Source: Muribaculaceae bacterium | GTDB taxonomy: Bacteria > Bacteroidota > Bacteroidia > Bacteroidales > Muribaculaceae | Direction of reading: 5' to 3' | NCBI GenBank assembly: GCA_017621225.1 | Contig: JAGATN010000003.1 | Span: 1-64,000, forward strand | Length of the DNA stretch: 64,000 nucleotides | Part shown: positions 61,904 to 64,000 of the stretch, piece after piece | Layout of the letters: each line of letters begins with the position of its first letter | Position numbering within the stretch: the first letter of the stretch is position 1 | The notes under the pieces: model-generated | What the model saw: only the letters and a program-made list of their open reading frames with translations | What the model was told of the DNA's origin: nothing | Databases searched by the model: none | Position numbers and translations under genes: made by a program

Positions 61904-63502
61904 GTGAAGTACTTTAAATCTTTCCTATTATTGTGTATACTTTGGATGTCAGCATACGTTCATGCCGAACATAACGATCGCAATAAACAGCCCACGAGCC
62001 TGTCGGAAGCATTGAGCGAATTCGACAGGGCCGTAAACAACCGCTTTGAGTACGAATCTGCAAATTTCAATCGAATAGATTCGATGAAACGATTAATCGA
62101 AAAAGCGGAAACCGACTCGCTGCGACTCAACCTGATTGAAACGGTGGGCCGAAGCTATCGCGGCGTGCAGATCGACTCCGCATTAAGATATTTCACCATC
62201 GGACGCGATATGGCCTTATCGCTCAACGATTCGTCGCAGTACGCCAAATTCGAAGCATTGAGATGCACCCAGCTGCCACTGCTCGGCGAAGGGTTCGAGA
62301 GCATATCGAACTATATGCTCATCGACACCGGCATGCTGAAATCGAGTTCCGACACCGCCATATATCTGCAATCGGGCGCAAACATACATTTTACGCTTGC
62401 CGGATACTACTCCGACAGCGAGATGCGCAACAATCACATTCGCAACGGCATCGAATATGCCAAAAAACTTATCAACTACCTGCCGGAGGATTCTACGCTG
62501 ACCGACATAGTGCTTGCCCATCTCTATTTCTATCAGGGAAAGAGTGCGCTCGTAGAGGCTATGCTCAACGACATTCTCGACTACACGCCGCAAAACACGC
62601 CATATTTCGGATTTGCGGCATGGATGCTCGGCAATCATTACTACCGGACGAAAGACTATCCGGACGCCTTATATTATATGACATTGGCGGCAATACACGA
62701 GCTAAAGTCAGGTCAGCTGAAGGGATCGGCGCTATATAAGCTCGGAATGATGATGCTCGAGCAGGGCAACATTGAGCGTGGTCAGCTCTGCATATCGCTG
62801 GCACTGGAAAACTCGGTGCGCAGCGGCGAAAAGATACGCACCATGCAGTCGGGCGAATATGTGCCGATGCTCACTAACGGATTCAACAAAAAGAGCAAAA
62901 AGCTGATAATATGGATATCGGTATGCGTCGCGCTGCTGTTGCTGTCGACAACCGGCGTTATATTGCTGGTGCGCCGACTCCAAAAAGCTCGTTCGAAAAT
63001 CGAAGAAATGAAGGAAATAGTTTCGGATGCCGATTATATGAAGGGCACGTACATAAGCCAATTTCTCAATCTCTGCTCGATATACATGGAAAAGCTCGAG
63101 GAATTCAACCGTGTGGCCCGACGAAAAATCACGGCCGGGCAAATCGACGACCTGTATGCCCTGTTGAAATCGGGCAAGATGCTCGACGAACAGAGCACTC
63201 TGTTTTACGAAATATTCGACAACGCATTTCTACACGTATACCCCACGTTCATCGACGAGGTAAACGCCCTGCTGCAAAAAGACAAGCAGATAATCGTAAC
63301 ATCGCCGAAGCACCTCACCACGGAGCTAAGAATATTTGCGTTTACCCGACTGGGCATCGACGACAGCGCACAGATAGCACGATTCCTTAACCTGTCGCTC
63401 AACACCATCTACACCTACCGCAACAAAATGCGCTCGAGAGCCATTGACCGCGACACCTTCGAGGAAAGCGTAATGTCGATCGGACAAACGCACATACATT
63501 GA
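61904..63502 (+). CDS. DUF6377-like transmembrane TPR and HTH protein
   Basis: 532 residues from a GTG at 61904, required because the signal-like stretch MKYFKSFLLLCILWMSAYVHA begins there and no in-frame ATG is close. About residues 30-325 are helical repeats of TPR type (YFTIGRDMALSLNDSSQYAKF, LGNHYYRTKDYPDALYYMTL). A membrane helix (about 333-355) follows, then a cytoplasmic region with a coiled-coil and a C-terminal HTH-like segment, DSAQIARFLNLSLNTIYTYR. This matches DUF6377. The architecture suggests a one-protein signalling device: periplasmic repeats sense something and the cytoplasmic HTH controls genes. That role is inferred. Confidence 0.8.
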   Translation: MKYFKSFLLLCILWMSAYVHAEHNDRNKQPTSLSEALSEFDRAVNNRFEYESANFNRIDSMKRLIEKAETDSLRLNLIETVGRSYRGVQIDSALRYFTIGRDMALSLNDSSQYAKFEALRCTQLPLLGEGFESISNYMLIDTGMLKSSSDTAIYLQSGANIHFTLAGYYSDSEMRNNHIRNGIEYAKKLINYLPEDSTLTDIVLAHLYFYQGKSALVEAMLNDILDYTPQNTPYFGFAAWMLGNHYYRTKDYPDALYYMTLAAIHELKSGQLKGSALYKLGMMMLEQGNIERGQLCISLALENSVRSGEKIRTMQSGEYVPMLTNGFNKKSKKLIIWISVCVALLLLSTTGVILLVRRLQKARSKIEEMKEIVSDADYMKGTYISQFLNLCSIYMEKLEEFNRVARRKITAGQIDDLYALLKSGKMLDEQSTLFYEIFDNAFLHVYPTFIDEVNALLQKDKQIIVTSPKHLTTELRIFAFTRLGIDDSAQIARFLNLSLNTIYTYRNKMRSRAIDRDTFEESVMSIGQTHIH

Positions 63503-63549
63503 TACGTTGCCGCAACAGGCACCGGCACAATCATCCCTATATAATGATA

Positions 63550-63579
63550 GGAAGTCGCCAACCAAGGTTGACGACTTCC
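63550..63579. other. Hairpin between DUF6377 and the convergent aldolase gene
   Basis: GGAAGTCG (63550-63557) pairs with CGACTTCC (63572-63579); the inner CAAC/GTTG extends the stem past a mismatch. It lies between convergent stops but lacks a T-tract on either strand, so termination is uncertain. Confidence 0.5.
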
Positions 63580-63611
63580 ATATCAATCAAAACTTTATTT
63601 GAATTCTTTTT

Positions 63612-64000
63612 TTATTCGGCTTTGCCGGCGCTTCCAAGCACGTTTTCGATTTTGTGCTTGTAAAGTTTTTCCATTTCGTCGCGAGCCGGGCCGAGATATT
63701 TGCGCGGGTCAAATTCACCGGGTTTTTCAGCAAATACCTTACGAACGGCAGCAGTCATGGCGAGACGGCTGTCAGAGTCGATGTTGATCTTGCAAACGGC
63801 GCTCTTTGCAGCCTTGCGCAATTCTTCTTCAGGTATGCCGATGGCATCGGGCAACTTGCCACCATACTGATTGATGGTGTCAACGTATTCCTGGGGAACT
63901 GACGAAGAACCGTGAAGCACGATGGGGAATCCGGGGAGTTCCTTCATAACGTCGTCAAGCACGTTGAATGCCAATGGCGGGGGAACAAGACGTCCTTCAG
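63612..64000 (-). CDS. fba: Class II fructose-bisphosphate aldolase, N-terminus cut by window edge
   Basis: Only the C-terminal 128 residues are visible. The sequence GFPIVLHGSSSVPQEYVDTI has the His of the class II zinc site and the VNTD-equivalent INIDSDSRLAMTAA segment, followed by KPGEFDPRKYLGPARDEMEKLYKHKI. This is the long class II form used in glycolysis and gluconeogenesis. The reading frame continues beyond base 64000, so it should be complete in the next window. It converges on DUF6377. Confidence 0.95.
   Translation of the reverse strand, partial: EGRLVPPPLAFNVLDDVMKELPGFPIVLHGSSSVPQEYVDTINQYGGKLPDAIGIPEEELRKAAKSAVCKINIDSDSRLAMTAAVRKVFAEKPGEFDPRKYLGPARDEMEKLYKHKIENVLGSAGKAE

Noticed and set aside
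1-64000. CRISPR array, tRNA, rRNA, insertion sequence, prophage or restriction/defence genes
   Set aside because: I scanned both strands for spaced repeats, tRNA-type arms, transposase motifs and phage genes and saw none. Absence by eye is not proof, but no feature could be supported.

Overview
The window is a stretch of chromosome from a Bacteroidota bacterium of the order Bacteroidales, most likely near Muribaculaceae; the family is an inference. The evidence is the repeated promoter pattern TTTG (-33), about 20 bp, TAnnTTTG (-7), which belongs to this phylum, the near absence of Shine-Dalgarno sequences, and gene orders typical of Bacteroidales: rseC-rsxBCDGEA, DUF6089-uppS-bamA-skp-skp-murI, DUF6452-DUF6048 and a glycine-lipid acyltransferase pair. 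About 62 genes are packed tightly. I see no tRNA, rRNA, insertion sequence, prophage or CRISPR array, so most of the window reads as core genome.

Layout. 1-1.0 kb: start of the str operon (rpsL, then a truncated rpsG), minus strand. 1.4-6.8 kb: a complete ion-pumping Rnf/Rsx complex with rseC. 7.0-8.5 kb: YraN, then a PerR-type peroxide sensor and reverse rubrerythrin with a clear palindromic operator in the leader. 8.7-16.7 kb: a small unknown gene, a nitroreductase, carA-carB (start of pyrimidine and arginine synthesis), prmC, recX, comF. 16.7-25.3 kb (minus): outer-membrane biogenesis (uppS, BamA, two Skp-like chaperones, a small barrel), murI, a zinc peptidase and a DUF6242 lipoprotein. 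25.5-30.9 kb (minus): ribD, ispG, purE, a PAP2-like membrane protein, rpoN. 30.9-39.4 kb (minus): a DUF4465 lipoprotein, a lipocalin-like lipoprotein, a Wzi-like barrel, then a carbohydrate module with a GH97 and a GH36 enzyme, both predicted alpha-galactosidases, plus an HExxH protein.

39.6-52.6 kb: a Ca/Na antiporter, obgE, pgeF, a GNGPSL-motif protein beside a Wzx-type flippase, the GlsA/GlsB-like pair, a roughly 0.7-kb AT-rich gap with a candidate small RNA, DUF4199 with a GT2 glycosyltransferase, a nitroreductase, DUF6452/DUF6048, a short-chain dehydrogenase and rpiB. 52.7-59.1 kb (minus): one transcription unit for a TolC-MacA-MacB-like efflux system ending in its own LytTR two-component pair. 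59.5-64 kb: a structured non-coding RNA candidate (possibly 6S-like), a BASS-family transporter with a Crp/Fnr regulator, a membrane-spanning TPR-HTH protein (DUF6377), and the end of class II aldolase.

I found no clear new defence or mobile system. The best leads are the structured RNA at 59523-59707, the promoter-to-terminator transcript at 47669-47757, the PerR operator at 7434-7457, the two-alpha-galactosidase module, and the GNGPSL protein next to the flippase. All functions rest on motif and family recognition by eye; no database search was run.
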